Assembly: GCA_021776775.1 (NCBI GenBank)
Contig: JAJFFE010000059.1
Span: 1-64,000, forward strand
Direction of reading: 5' to 3'
DNA length: 64,000 bases
DNA from: Planctomycetota bacterium
GTDB lineage: Bacteria > Planctomycetota > UBA8108 > UBA1146 > JAJFFE01
Both the position numbers and the translations under genes were made by a program. Below, in pieces: positions 35,126 through 45,422 of this stretch (positions within the stretch are counted from its first letter, which is position 1; every line of letters starts with the position of its first letter). The notes under the pieces are model-generated. The model was not told the DNA's origin and did not search any database. It saw only the letters and a program-made list of their open reading frames with translations.

Positions 35126-37731
35126 TTCGATCGATACGCGCCGAGAACTTCATGAAGTTCCACCGGTTGCACCTCGAGGATTTGCCGGCCCGCGGAGTCA
35201 TCGGAATCGAGGGTCAGAACGAGGGCGGAAAGTCGACGATCGGCGAGCTCGTGCAGTTCGCCCTGTTCGGGAAGTCAGTTTCGAGCGCGAAGACTTCGAT
35301 CCTCGAGGTCATCAACTGGGACCGGGATCAATGTGCCGTCGAGTTGGACTTCGAGCTTCCGACCGGCGACCACGCGGGGACCTATCGAATCTGGCGAGAG
35401 ATCGATCGGTACGGAACCAACTTCGCGCGGCTGACCAAAGAAGCAGGCGAAGACTGGACCGAAATCGCTTCCGGTCTCACTCAAGTTCAAGCGCAGCTCG
35501 CCACCCTCATGCGGTTCGACTTCGACGACTTCTTGCGTTCGTTCTTCTTGAACGAAAAGGAGTTTCCGCGTTCACCCGAGGCCATGCGCCAGTTCCTTGA
35601 TCGGATGGTCGGCGCAGATGTCCTGGTCTCGGTCGCAGAGTCGGTGCGACGGGAAATACAGGAGCACGAAGGCGAATTCTCGAAGCAGCAGGCAGAGATC
35701 AAGCGCAACCAGCAGCAAGTCGACAAGTACCTGCCGAACATCGAGAAGATCCCAGCTGTCGAAGCGCAGCGCGACGAACACGACGCCGCGATCGAAGAGT
35801 ATCGAGATACGGCGACGAAGCTCCAAGCAGAAGAGAGCGAGATCGAAACGGCGCTGAAGGCTCGGGAAGCGCAGCGCGATCGACTTCGGAGTCTCCCCCA
35901 GAAACCTGTCGTGCGGCTCAAGGACGGTGTTAAGCACCTCTTGGAGGGCTACCCGAACAAGGCCGAGGGAGTGCTCAGTTCGAGCAGCAAGGACGTTGCG
36001 AAGGTCCGGTCGAAGCTGCAGGAATTCGAGCGTCTCGGCGAGCGGTTCGACGCCGTCGTTCGTGGCCAAGAAGACTCGTTGAAGCTCGTCCAAGAACGAA
36101 TCAACGGCACCGGCGAGGGATCGCTGTCCGCGCGCCAAGCGGCTTCGCGCGCTCTGCATACACGGGCCACGCAGTCTCGGTCGAAAAGCGTGGTGATGGG
36201 AACGTTGCTGTTCTTCGTCGGAGTTGCGATCGCCGTCGTTGGCTTCGCCCTCATGCAAGAAGCGTTCACCCTTCCGAGTACTTGGCAGATCAGCTCATCG
36301 GCGGCAACGTTCGGCTGCCTCGGCGGCGGCGCCCTGTTCGTCTTGCTCGCGATCATTCTCTGGACTCGCGCTACCAGGCACCGTCTAGCGATTGAATCGT
36401 GCGCGCGGGAGGAGACCGCGCTCGAAGCCGAGCGAGTGGTCGAAACCAAGAAGCTCGAGACTCTTCAGCAGTTCGGTCGTGATTCCGCGCGCATGGACGA
36501 AGTCGTTTCGTCGCTCGAGGGTATCGACGAAGAGCTGCTGAGACGCCCGCTCGGAGAGTACTCCGAGCAGCTCGGGAAGATCACCGTCGAGGGATCTCTC
36601 GAGAAAGCGTGTACCGAGTTGTCCGATGACGAGAGCCGGATGATTCAGCGTCTGCGGACGTCCGCCAAGAACGCGAGCAAGGAGCTACAGAAAACGCTCG
36701 AGCTGCAAAAGAAGGAAGTGTCTCGACGAGACCGTGCCGAGACCGAAATCCGCGAGTACGAGAAGCAGGAAGGACGAAAGTCGGCCTTGGAAGAACAGAA
36801 TGGCGAGCTCAAGGTCGGATCCGACGCGATTCGAACCGAGATCGAGACCCGTCAGCTGTTACTTCAGTTACTCGACGAGACGGTGGAGTCGATTCGGCAC
36901 CGCGCCGGACCTGGCCTCGGAAAAGCCATGCGACGTCTCTTGCCCGCCCTGACCGGAGGACGGTATCGCGATCTGAAGATAACCCCGGAGTTCAAGCTGC
37001 AAGTGTTTACGAGCGAGAAGAGCGACTTCCTTTCGCAGCACGAACTCTCCGGTGGAACCTTCGAGGGGTTGAGCCTCGGCTTCCGTCTCGCGTTTTCGCA
37101 GGCGTTCATCCGCGCAGTGGTTCGGGGACCTCAGTTCCTGTTCTTGGACGAACCGTTCAAAGCGATGGACTCCGACCGAGTCCACCTCACTCTCAGCGCG
37201 TTGATGCAACTGAGTCCCGACTTTCAGCAGATTTTCGTGATCATTCCGGGGATTCGCGACGCGGATCGATCCCTGTTCGACGTCATTCACCAGGTTTCGG
37301 TTGGAGATCCTTTGCTCGGCGATGGTGAGCGGGATTTGGCGCATCCGCCGCGTCGTCTCGTCGACGGGGTGACCGATTCTAGAGGCTCCGTCGAAGGCAA
37401 CGGAGTCGAGCACTCTGTTTCGCCGGACGCTGTCCAAGCTGACGAGGAGCCTGCCGACACGGTCCCCGCCGACACCGTCCCCGCCGACGACGATGGCACC
37501 TCGTTCCTGGTCATGCCCGGATCCGAAACGCACGGGGCGGGCGAGGGGTCTACTCCGCCGTTCGCTGACGTGCCTACGGATGAGGCGGACTCCCTGCTCG
37601 ACGACCTAGAGGAGTTGACCGCAAAGGCGTTGGAGTCTGAGGTCATCGAATTGCCGGATGCTCGGCGTTTGACGGATCCTACGGACATCTTCGCGACGCC
37701 GCCCGAGTTGGATGACGGAGAGTCGGCCTGA
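35119..37731 (+). CDS. SbcC/YhaN-like SMC-family ATPase with internal transmembrane hairpin
   Basis: Walker A GQNEGGKSTIGELVQFALFG; signature ELSGGTFEGLSLGFRLAFSQAFI; Walker B FLFLDEPFKAMD; two hydrophobic segments VVMGTLLFFVGVAIAVVGFALMQ and ATFGCLGGGALFVLLAIILW between coiled coils. Confidence 0.88.
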   Translation: MLIRSIRAENFMKFHRLHLEDLPARGVIGIEGQNEGGKSTIGELVQFALFGKSVSSAKTSILEVINWDRDQCAVELDFELPTGDHAGTYRIWREIDRYGTNFARLTKEAGEDWTEIASGLTQVQAQLATLMRFDFDDFLRSFFLNEKEFPRSPEAMRQFLDRMVGADVLVSVAESVRREIQEHEGEFSKQQAEIKRNQQQVDKYLPNIEKIPAVEAQRDEHDAAIEEYRDTATKLQAEESEIETALKAREAQRDRLRSLPQKPVVRLKDGVKHLLEGYPNKAEGVLSSSSKDVAKVRSKLQEFERLGERFDAVVRGQEDSLKLVQERINGTGEGSLSARQAASRALHTRATQSRSKSVVMGTLLFFVGVAIAVVGFALMQEAFTLPSTWQISSSAATFGCLGGGALFVLLAIILWTRATRHRLAIESCAREETALEAERVVETKKLETLQQFGRDSARMDEVVSSLEGIDEELLRRPLGEYSEQLGKITVEGSLEKACTELSDDESRMIQRLRTSAKNASKELQKTLELQKKEVSRRDRAETEIREYEKQEGRKSALEEQNGELKVGSDAIRTEIETRQLLLQLLDETVESIRHRAGPGLGKAMRRLLPALTGGRYRDLKITPEFKLQVFTSEKSDFLSQHELSGGTFEGLSLGFRLAFSQAFIRAVVRGPQFLFLDEPFKAMDSDRVHLTLSALMQLSPDFQQIFVIIPGIRDADRSLFDVIHQVSVGDPLLGDGERDLAHPPRRLVDGVTDSRGSVEGNGVEHSVSPDAVQADEEPADTVPADTVPADDDGTSFLVMPGSETHGAGEGSTPPFADVPTDEADSLLDDLEELTAKALESEVIELPDARRLTDPTDIFATPPELDDGESA

Positions 37732-37745
37732 GGGAGGCGCCTGCA

Positions 37746-38504
37746 ATGACGTCGCTTCCTTCGGCTCCGCCCGCCGTCGTCGACCAGCTGCTGGTCGCGG
37801 CTGATTTTCACTTGGCCGGAAGCGCGGAATCTCGCCACCGTCTGCAGGCGCTCTTGGAGGAGGCGCGTCGACGTGGCGCGCCGCTATTCATCCTCGGGGA
37901 TTTGTTTCACTATTGGTTCGGTCGCCGGCATCTCGAACTCGACATGTATCGCGAAGAGCTTGCTCTCTTGCGAGACGCCCGCGACTCGGGCGTCTCGATG
38001 TACTTGTTGCCGGGCAATCGTGACTTCCTCCTCGACACGTCGTTCTCTCGACGCACCGGAATCTGGGTAGGCGGTAACGAGATCGAGGTGACTCTCGGCG
38101 ACTCTCGTGTGCACTTCTCCCACGGAGATCTCCTCTGTCCATCGGATTTGAACTACCAGGCGATGCGTCGCTTGATCCGTTGGGCGCCGATGCGCATGTT
38201 GGCCCATCAACTACCATCGGCGATCGTCGATCGAATCGCGGCGCGGCTCCGTGAACACTCTGAGCGCGTCGTGAAAGAAAAATCGGCCACCGTGCTCGAG
38301 CCCGATCGAGCCATGCTCCTCGGGATGTTTGCGCAAGGAAGCGACGTGGTTGTCTGCGGGCACTTTCACAAGTTCCGCGACGAGTCGTTCGATAGCGAGC
38401 ACGGCCAGGGACGTTTTCTGATCTTAGATCCGTTCGAAGAGCGCGGGGGGTTTCTCTCCGCCTCCGTCGAATCCGGTTGGACACGAGAGTTCATCGCGCC
38501 GTGA
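37746..38504 (+). CDS. lpxH: UDP-2,3-diacylglucosamine diphosphatase-like calcineurin-type phosphoesterase
   Basis: VAADFHLAG...LFILGDLFHYWFGRRHLELDMYREELALL...YLLPGNRDFLLD...VHFSHGDLLC...VVCGHFHKFR. Confidence 0.85.
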   Translation: MTSLPSAPPAVVDQLLVAADFHLAGSAESRHRLQALLEEARRRGAPLFILGDLFHYWFGRRHLELDMYREELALLRDARDSGVSMYLLPGNRDFLLDTSFSRRTGIWVGGNEIEVTLGDSRVHFSHGDLLCPSDLNYQAMRRLIRWAPMRMLAHQLPSAIVDRIAARLREHSERVVKEKSATVLEPDRAMLLGMFAQGSDVVVCGHFHKFRDESFDSEHGQGRFLILDPFEERGGFLSASVESGWTREFIAP

Positions 38505-39508
38505 ATGTCGACAGTTCCAGCTACCGTGAAGAGTTCCGAATCACGGTTCCGACGATTGTCGTGACCGGACCTACCGCGGGTGGCAAGGGTCGCCTCGCTT
38601 CGGAGATTGCCCGTCGACTCAGCACGGGAGTGATTTCGCTCGACTCCATGAAGGTCTACCGAGACATGGACATCGGGGCGGCGAAGCCTTCGCTAGCCGC
38701 GCGCCGTTCCGTCCCATTTCATCTCATGGATCTGCGCGACCCGTGGGAGTCGTTCTCCGTGGGAGACTACATCGACGAGCTGCGTCGGCTGGAACCGTCG
38801 CTAGGTTCACGGTGGTTGATTGCGGGTGGGGCGGCGTTCTACTTGAACGCGCTGCGTCATGGGATCTTTCGCGGACCACCGCCGGATGTCTTCTATCGAC
38901 AACGTCTCACGGAGGAGTTCGAGGCGGTCGGCTATCAGGAGCTTCACGATCGTTTGGCCGCCAAGGATCCCTCGTCGGCTCAACGTATTCACCCCACTGA
39001 CGGTCGTCGAATCATTCGCGCGCTCGAGGTGATGGAGAGTTGTGGGCGGCCGTTTTCTGAGCTTCAAGCGCTGAGACGGCCGATTCTCGAACAGGGGCGG
39101 TGTCGGCTGATTGGAATCTCGAGGCCCCGCGACGAACTCTACGAGCGCATCGACTCACGAGTCTTGCGAATGTTTACTGCGGGTTGGGTCGACGAAGTGA
39201 AGCGACTCTGTGACGCTCACGCGCCGTCGTGGAGCGCCCAGGCCGATCAGTCGATTGGGTACCATCAGATTCGCGCCGCGCTGAGCGCGGGGGACGACCC
39301 GCGAGAGCGCATCCCCTTGATTCAGCAGAGAACCCGCCATTTCGCGCGACACCAGCTGATTTGGTTTCGTAAGATGCCCGTCGAATGGTGGCGTCCAGAC
39401 GAGGAATCGGAACTGTTGGCGTCGATCGATTCCTCGCTCGACCACTACGCGCGCGCGGGCACCTTCCCCGCTCCCGACTCTCACCGACTCCGAAATGATC
39501 ACCTGTGA
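38501..39508 (+). CDS. miaA: tRNA dimethylallyltransferase
   Basis: IVVTGPTAGGKGRLASEIARRLSTGVISLDSMKVYRDMDIGAAKPSLAARRSVPFHLMDLRDPWESFSVGDY; GTG start overlapping the lpxH stop. Confidence 0.95.
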   Translation: MNVDSSSYREEFRITVPTIVVTGPTAGGKGRLASEIARRLSTGVISLDSMKVYRDMDIGAAKPSLAARRSVPFHLMDLRDPWESFSVGDYIDELRRLEPSLGSRWLIAGGAAFYLNALRHGIFRGPPPDVFYRQRLTEEFEAVGYQELHDRLAAKDPSSAQRIHPTDGRRIIRALEVMESCGRPFSELQALRRPILEQGRCRLIGISRPRDELYERIDSRVLRMFTAGWVDEVKRLCDAHAPSWSAQADQSIGYHQIRAALSAGDDPRERIPLIQQRTRHFARHQLIWFRKMPVEWWRPDEESELLASIDSSLDHYARAGTFPAPDSHRLRNDHL

Positions 39509-39924
39509 CTTCCGAGATAGCACCCAAGGATACGAGTGGCATGGATCCCCGGCGGTTCCATCGTGCGTTGATCATCTACGTCGGCCTCGGCCTCGGGACG
39601 GTGACGGCGTGGCAGGTCTGGCGTTTTTCCGACGACAAGTCGCTAAGAGACACAGCGGAAGCGAATGACCGACGCGTGACTGAAGACTTCTCCAAGCTTC
39701 GAGAAGCAGCCGCTGCGTTCGAAACGATCCACGGCCACGCCGCGACCTCCTGGCAGGACCTGACCGACAGCGGGTACTTCCCGGCGCCGCTCACCGATCC
39801 GTGGAGTGATCGACCGTATCGGTTCCTCAATGGTGCCGCCGGGTTTTCCGCGTTCACCTACGGGCGCGACGATCAGGAGGGTGGCGACGGCTACGACGCG
39901 GATCGATTCTCGACGGGCGAATGA
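39505..39924 (+). CDS. Small membrane protein with pseudopilin GspG-like C-terminus
   Basis: N-terminal TM FHRALIIYVGLGLGTVTAWQVW; SWQDLTDSGYFPAPLTDPWSDRPYRFLNG...YGRDDQEGGDGYDADRFSTGE. Confidence 0.55.
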   Translation: MTSEIAPKDTSGMDPRRFHRALIIYVGLGLGTVTAWQVWRFSDDKSLRDTAEANDRRVTEDFSKLREAAAAFETIHGHAATSWQDLTDSGYFPAPLTDPWSDRPYRFLNGAAGFSAFTYGRDDQEGGDGYDADRFSTGE

Positions 39925-40010
39925 TCCGATTCAGGAGCGGCGCTCGCTCTTACCCGGCCCGCTCTGCTGCACTGTTGGCGAGAAGCTCCGTTCGCAAAGA
40001 GCTCCGTTCG

Positions 40011-40063
40011 CAAAAAAACCGAGCCGACTTCATCGCGCGGTTGCGATGGGATCGGCTCGGTTT
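40011..40063 (-). terminator. Rho-independent terminator for the minus-strand lipoprotein gene
   Basis: AAACCGAGCCGA / TCGGCTCGGTTT 12-bp stem with nested CATCGC/GCGATG hairpin; 7-A tract on plus strand gives a U-tract on the minus-strand transcript. Confidence 0.8.
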
Positions 40064-40097
40064 GCTAAGCAGTTCGGTATGTGAGCAGCGTCAGCGA

Positions 40098-40304
40098 CTA
40101 CTGCTCTTCGATCGGGCGATCGTCGAGGTCGAAGATCGTTCGGTCGATGTCAACACGGAACTGGTGAAGGTCATCACCAAACTTCTTGAAGTGACGCTTC
40201 CAGTATCCACTCGAGAAAATAGTGCTGCGCTCGGTCGTCGCGCAGCCGCTGAGGCCGAGAAGTGCGACAAGGCACAGGAACGTGAAGAGCTTCCGCATTT
40301 TCAT
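40098..40304 (-). CDS. Small lipoprotein
   Basis: MKMRKLFTFLCLVALLGLSGCATTERSTIFSSGYWKRHFKKFGDDLHQFRVDIDRTIFDLDDRPIEEQ*; canonical lipobox LSGC; followed by terminator. Confidence 0.75.
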   Translation of the reverse strand: MKMRKLFTFLCLVALLGLSGCATTERSTIFSSGYWKRHFKKFGDDLHQFRVDIDRTIFDLDDRPIEEQ

Positions 40305-40804
40305 CCTCCCGACTGGCGTTTTCTGCCAGCGACTTGCTTCAATCCCGCCGGTCGGGCGGTAAGACGACCGCCTGCGGTTCCGATCGTGATCCTCTTGTTC
40401 GAGCGTTCTCGAACAAGGATCCCCATGTCGTAGATCGGCCATTGCCGCCGACTCCCTTGAACTGTGTCTTGGAGCTGACGGACCGGGGTTCGTAACTGCG
40501 CTTCTAGTTGGATCTTCCGTTGTTCGAGAACTCTTGGGAAATCTCCGCGGGCTACACACCCGAGATCATTCGCCGCAAATTCACGACGCGAAACTCCTAC
40601 GCAGAAGCACGAGAGCCTACCCAGACCCGAGACCCCCGTCAATCGGAGCCTCTGCAGGTCAGAGGGGGGTAGGCGACGCCTTAAGAAACCACGGACGTGT
40701 CACCGCGGAGTCATCGACGAACCCGTGCGGAAGTACTTGTCGTATCGACGGATAGCCTCGCGGTGTCCGCCCCCGTCACGGCGCCGACGAGACGCACTCC
40801 TTCG

Positions 40805-42172
40805 CTACAGGATGTATCCACTCTGGGTATCGTCTTGAACCAGATAATTGAGGCGCGTGTCGACGTACTCTACGTCCACCATGACGTCCCGAGCGGCGTC
40901 GGGCAGTGCATCCGGGGCGAGGAACAACGGCTCTTCGAGCAGCTTCTCGAACAACGCGTACAGTCGCCGCGCGCCAATGTTCTGCTGACGTTGATTCAGG
41001 TCCCACGCCAGTTCGGCGATTCGATCGATTCCAGTAGCGTCGAACTTGAGCTTCACTCCTTCGGTGGCAAGGAGCTCTGCGTATTGGCGGGGGAGGGCGT
41101 TCTCCGGCTCTCGCAAGATCTGTCCGAACGCTTCTCGGGAGAGGCTTTCGAGTTCCACGCGAATTGGGAATCGTCCCTGCAACTCTGGAATCAGGTCGCT
41201 CGGCTTCGCTGCGTGAAACGCTCCAGCGCCGATGAACAGCACGTGGTCGGTTCGTACCACGCCGTATCGGGTATGAACCGTCGAGCCTTCCACGATGGGG
41301 AGTAGGTCTCGTTGCACGCCTTCTCGCGACACTTCGGCGCTGCCGTGACTGTCCGCGGAGGTCACGATCTTGTCGATCTCGTCGAGGAAAATGATTCCGC
41401 TGTGTTCAGCGCGGCGGATCGCTTCCTCGTGAACCTTGTCTTGGTCGACGAGCTTCTCGGCCTCCTGGTCGATCAGGGTCTGACGAGCTTGCGACACGGG
41501 AAGGCGTCGCGTTTCGGTTTTTGCGCCTCCGCCGAATTTGCTGGCGAGCCCCTGAATGTCGATCCCCATCTGCTCGACGCCGCTGCCCGAGAATAGCTCC
41601 ACGAACGGTGTCTGGTTCGATTGCACCGTGATCTCGACTTCGCGCTCTTCCAGCTTGCCGTCGCGAAGTTTCGCCCGGAACGTCTCACGAGTCTTGCGTC
41701 GCCGCTCGATGTCTTCCGGCTCCGAACCGGCGGTCGACTCCTCGCCGACGAGTAGGTCGAGCAGGCGATCTTCGACCTTGCCCTTGGCCTCGGTTTGAAC
41801 CCGGTGCAGTTCTTCTTCCTTGACGAGGCCAATGCCGACGTCGACGAGATCCCGAACCATCGACTCGACGTCGCGACCGTGATACCCGACCTCGGTGTAC
41901 TTGCTCGCCTCCACTTTCAGGAAGGGGGCGTCCACCAAGCGAGCGACACGCCGGGCGATTTCTGTCTTTCCGACACCGGTCGAGCCGATCAAGATGATGT
42001 TCTTCGGCATCACTTCTTCGCGGAGAGACTCGCTGAGTTGACGTCGACGCCAGCGATTGCGGATCGCGATGGCGACCGCTCGTTTGGCGTCGTGTTGTCC
42101 GACAATGTGTCGATCGAGCGCAGCGACGATCTCGGTGGGCGTCAGTTCTGACTTCTTTGGTTGCGGGCTCAT
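40805..42172 (-). CDS. hslU: ATP-dependent protease ATPase subunit HslU
   Basis: [37 protein letters not shown]...[49 protein letters not shown]. Confidence 0.98.
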   Translation of the reverse strand: MSPQPKKSELTPTEIVAALDRHIVGQHDAKRAVAIAIRNRWRRRQLSESLREEVMPKNIILIGSTGVGKTEIARRVARLVDAPFLKVEASKYTEVGYHGRDVESMVRDLVDVGIGLVKEEELHRVQTEAKGKVEDRLLDLLVGEESTAGSEPEDIERRRKTRETFRAKLRDGKLEEREVEITVQSNQTPFVELFSGSGVEQMGIDIQGLASKFGGGAKTETRRLPVSQARQTLIDQEAEKLVDQDKVHEEAIRRAEHSGIIFLDEIDKIVTSADSHGSAEVSREGVQRDLLPIVEGSTVHTRYGVVRTDHVLFIGAGAFHAAKPSDLIPELQGRFPIRVELESLSREAFGQILREPENALPRQYAELLATEGVKLKFDATGIDRIAELAWDLNQRQQNIGARRLYALFEKLLEEPLFLAPDALPDAARDVMVDVEYVDTRLNYLVQDDTQSGYIL

Positions 42173-42708
42173 TCCAATACTTCCACGTGAATCTCGCCAT
42201 TGGTGTAGATGCAGATGTCGGACGCGATCCGGAGCGATTTCTCGCAGATCTCCTTGGGCGACAACTCGGTTTCGGCGAAGAGGGCTCGGGCCGCGGCGAG
42301 GGCATGGCCACTGCCGGACCCGATCGAGACGATTCCGTCCGACGGTTGAATGACTTCGCCCGTTCCGGACAGGAGGAGTGATTGCTCTTTGTCGACGACG
42401 ATGAGCATGGACTCGAGCCGTCGGAGAACGCGATCCGTCCGCCAGTCGCGCGACAGATTCACGGCGGCTTGAACCAAGTTTCCGCTTTGTTCGGAGAGTT
42501 TGGCTTCGAATCGCTCGAGTAGGGCGAAGGCGTCCGCGACCGAGCCGGCGAAGCCAGCGAGCACTTTGCCGTCGGCGAGAGTCCGGATTTTTCGGGCGTC
42601 ACCTTTGACGACAGAGTTGCCAAGGGTTACTTGGCCATCCCCACCGATCGCGACCTGAGACCCGCGCCGTACGGAGATAATCGTGGTGGCGTGAAAGTTC
42701 TGTTCCAT
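42169..42708 (-). CDS. hslV: ATP-dependent protease proteolytic subunit HslV
   Basis: [68 protein letters not shown]. Confidence 0.97.
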   Translation of the reverse strand: MEQNFHATTIISVRRGSQVAIGGDGQVTLGNSVVKGDARKIRTLADGKVLAGFAGSVADAFALLERFEAKLSEQSGNLVQAAVNLSRDWRTDRVLRRLESMLIVVDKEQSLLLSGTGEVIQPSDGIVSIGSGSGHALAAARALFAETELSPKEICEKSLRIASDICIYTNGEIHVEVLE

Positions 42709-42876
42709 GGGGCGGCGGATTGTAACGGTCGGCGGACCAGTCACAAGCCGAGACCTCCTTCCTCGTTGTCTCTTGTCGCATGCTCTTGCCGTGATTGACA
42801 CCTATGGGGACCACATTTAGACTCCGCGCCCCTTTAGACAGTCACGCGACCGAGCGGGCCTTCCCGCCATCACGAA

Positions 42877-44349
42877 GTGAGCGATGCCGTGAGCGACGAT
42901 GAGATCCGCCGGATCAAGCTGGAGAAGATCGAACGACTTCGTGAGATGGGCCGCAACCCGTATCCGGAGCGGTTCGACCGAACGCACACCCTGAGCGAGG
43001 CGAACGAGATCGAAGAGGGCGTCACCAACGTCCGCATCGCTGGCCGGATGATATCGCGCAAGGAGTTCGGCAAGTTCGCGTTCTTCAACCTGCAAGATCT
43101 CGATGGGCAGTGTCAGGCTTCGATCCAAATTGACAAGGTCGGCAAGGAGACGTTCAACGAGTTCAGCAAACTTGCGGACATCGGTGATTTTATCGGCGTC
43201 GACGGCGAGATGGGGCGGAGCAAGATCGGAACGCCCACTGTCAAGATCGACAGCTACCAAATTCTCGGCAAGACGCTGCAGCCACTGCCCGAGAAGTACC
43301 ACGGTATCGCCGATCAAGAATCGCGCTACCGACGTCGCTACCTCGACCTGATCATGGACGAAGAGTCGCGGCGCCGTTTTCGCCTGCGCGGTCGGTTGAT
43401 TCGGTCGATTCGTCGCATCTTGGACGAGAACGGCTTCGACGAAGTCGACACCCCGGTACTCCAAGTCAAGCCGTCGGGAGCGCTGGCGAAGCCGTTCGTG
43501 ACGCACCACAACGCGCTCGATATGCCGGTGTACATGCGGATCGCTCCCGAGACGTACTTGAAGCGTTGCATCGTCGCCGGCTACGACCGGGTCTACGACG
43601 TGGCGCGTGTCTTTCGTAATGAGGGAATGGATCCGTCGCACCTACAAGACTTCACGATGCTCGAGTACTACTGCGCGTACTGGAACTACGTCGACAACAT
43701 GGACTTCACCGAGAAGTTGATTAGGGAGTGTCTCGAGGAGTGCCTCGGCACCCTTCAAGTCACGGTAGGCGATGACACCATAGACTTCGGTGGCGATTGG
43801 CCTCGACGGTCGCTCGGCGAACTCATCGAAGAGCACTCCGGGATCAAGATCGCGGAATGTCCGGACGCCGAGTCGTTGAAGGCGGCGATTCGTGATCGCT
43901 CGATCACCGTCGACAAGATCGACAAGCTCGGACGCGGGGCGCTGATCGACCAGCTGTACAAGAAGGTCTGCCGCCCGAAGCTCATTCAGCCCATTTTCGT
44001 GACGTCGCATCCGAAAGATCTTTCCCCTTTGGCTCGTGCCAACGACGACGATCCTACGATCACCGATCGTTTCCAGCTCGTCGTCCGAGGCTGGGAGATC
44101 TTGAACGCCTACTCGGAATTGGTCGATCCGATCGATCAGCGGGAGCGGTTGGAAGAGCAGGCAAAGCTCGGCGCGGCCGGCGACGACGAAGCGATGGACA
44201 TGGACGAAGACTATCTCATGGCCATGGAGCACGGCATGCCGCCGATCTCCGGGTGGGGGATGGGGATCGATCGTTTTGCGGCCCTTGCCGCCGGCGTCGA
44301 GAACCTTCGCGATGTGGTTCTGTTCCCGCTGATGAAGCCGGAAGAGTAG
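42877..44349 (+). CDS. lysS: Lysine--tRNA ligase (class II)
   Basis: RIAGRMISRKEFGKFAFFNLQD...RRYLDLIMDEESRRRFRLRGRLIRSIRRILDENGFDEVDTPVLQ...RVYDVARVFRNEGMDPSHLQDFTMLEYYCAYWNY. Confidence 0.97.
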   Translation: MSDAVSDDEIRRIKLEKIERLREMGRNPYPERFDRTHTLSEANEIEEGVTNVRIAGRMISRKEFGKFAFFNLQDLDGQCQASIQIDKVGKETFNEFSKLADIGDFIGVDGEMGRSKIGTPTVKIDSYQILGKTLQPLPEKYHGIADQESRYRRRYLDLIMDEESRRRFRLRGRLIRSIRRILDENGFDEVDTPVLQVKPSGALAKPFVTHHNALDMPVYMRIAPETYLKRCIVAGYDRVYDVARVFRNEGMDPSHLQDFTMLEYYCAYWNYVDNMDFTEKLIRECLEECLGTLQVTVGDDTIDFGGDWPRRSLGELIEEHSGIKIAECPDAESLKAAIRDRSITVDKIDKLGRGALIDQLYKKVCRPKLIQPIFVTSHPKDLSPLARANDDDPTITDRFQLVVRGWEILNAYSELVDPIDQRERLEEQAKLGAAGDDEAMDMDEDYLMAMEHGMPPISGWGMGIDRFAALAAGVENLRDVVLFPLMKPEE

Positions 44350-44355
44350 ACGCGG

Positions 44356-45297
44356 TTACCCTGCGAACGGGTCCCAACCGTCGGCGGAGCCGGTCCACAC
44401 TCCATTTCGGCCTCGTAGCTCGATCCCCGGTTGCGCGTTGACGTGCCCGATGCGCGTCAGCGGCACCGCGAGCTGTTCTGCGATGCTCGCGAGTTCAGCG
44501 TCACGGCCCGGACGGATGGCCACCAAGAGTTCGTAGTCTTCGCCGCCGCGGAGGATCGTTTCGAGGTCGAGTTGCGTCGCCTCCTCCAGCGTGGATAGAT
44601 CGACAGTGGCGCCCACGTCGCTCGACCGAAGGAGTCGACCGAGGTCCATCGCTAGCCCATCGCTTAGGTCGATCGCTGCCGTGACGTGATCGCCCCGCGA
44701 CAAGCGCCTTGCGAGTTCGAGGCGAGGCTCGGGGTGAATCCACGCCTCGCGTTTGCTTGCGTCCACCCCCGACCCGGCGAGCAGCGCGTCCAGGACGGTC
44801 GAGGCGAGGCCGGGCGAGCCCGAGACGTAGAGTTCGTCGCCGGCGCGGGCGGTGCTTCGCAGGATTGCCATACCGTGGGTGACCGCGCCGAGCGCAGTCA
44901 CGGATATCGACAATGGCCCGGAGGTCTTGGTGACGTTGCCGCCGAGCAAGGTCGTGCCGAGCTCTCCGCACGCAGAGGCGACTCCGTCGAAGAATGCGTC
45001 GTCGAATCTTCCCGGGAGCGAGGTTGTCTCCAAAGCGAGCAGCACGCCGCGGGGCGCGGCGCCCATCGCCGCGAGATCGCTGACCGATACGCGGATTGCG
45101 CGCGACGCGAGTTCTTCGTTGGACAGCCACTCGTTACGAAAGTGCACCCCTTCGACCACCGTATCGACAGTGGTCACGAGGGATTCGTGAGCGGCGAACG
45201 TCAAGACACAAGCGTCGTCGCCGATACCGACCGTGTCTAAAGAGTCGGGGAATCCGAATCGAGCGCGGAGTCGCTCGACCCATTCGATCTCGTTCAT
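44356..45297 (-). CDS. thiL: Thiamine-monophosphate kinase
   Basis: MNEIEWVERLRARFG...VGIGDDACVLTFAAHESLVTTVDTVVEGVHFRNEWLSNEELASRAIRVSVSDLAAMGAAPRGVLLAL...AIDLSDGLAMDLGRLL. Confidence 0.95.
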   Translation of the reverse strand: MNEIEWVERLRARFGFPDSLDTVGIGDDACVLTFAAHESLVTTVDTVVEGVHFRNEWLSNEELASRAIRVSVSDLAAMGAAPRGVLLALETTSLPGRFDDAFFDGVASACGELGTTLLGGNVTKTSGPLSISVTALGAVTHGMAILRSTARAGDELYVSGSPGLASTVLDALLAGSGVDASKREAWIHPEPRLELARRLSRGDHVTAAIDLSDGLAMDLGRLLRSSDVGATVDLSTLEEATQLDLETILRGGEDYELLVAIRPGRDAELASIAEQLAVPLTRIGHVNAQPGIELRGRNGVWTGSADGWDPFAG

Positions 45298-45422
45298 GGC
45301 GTCCTTCGCACAAGCTTCACTCGGTTCAAAGTCCCGTCTTAGCGAGAGCGCTCGGCGGCGACAAGCATGTCCTGTGGTACGCTTCGCCGGTCCAACGAAT
45401 CTGACAAAGTGGAGAGTCGGTA

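Noticed and set aside
42817-43641. 274-aa minus-strand ORF
   Set aside because: Antisense to lysS; shadow ORF.
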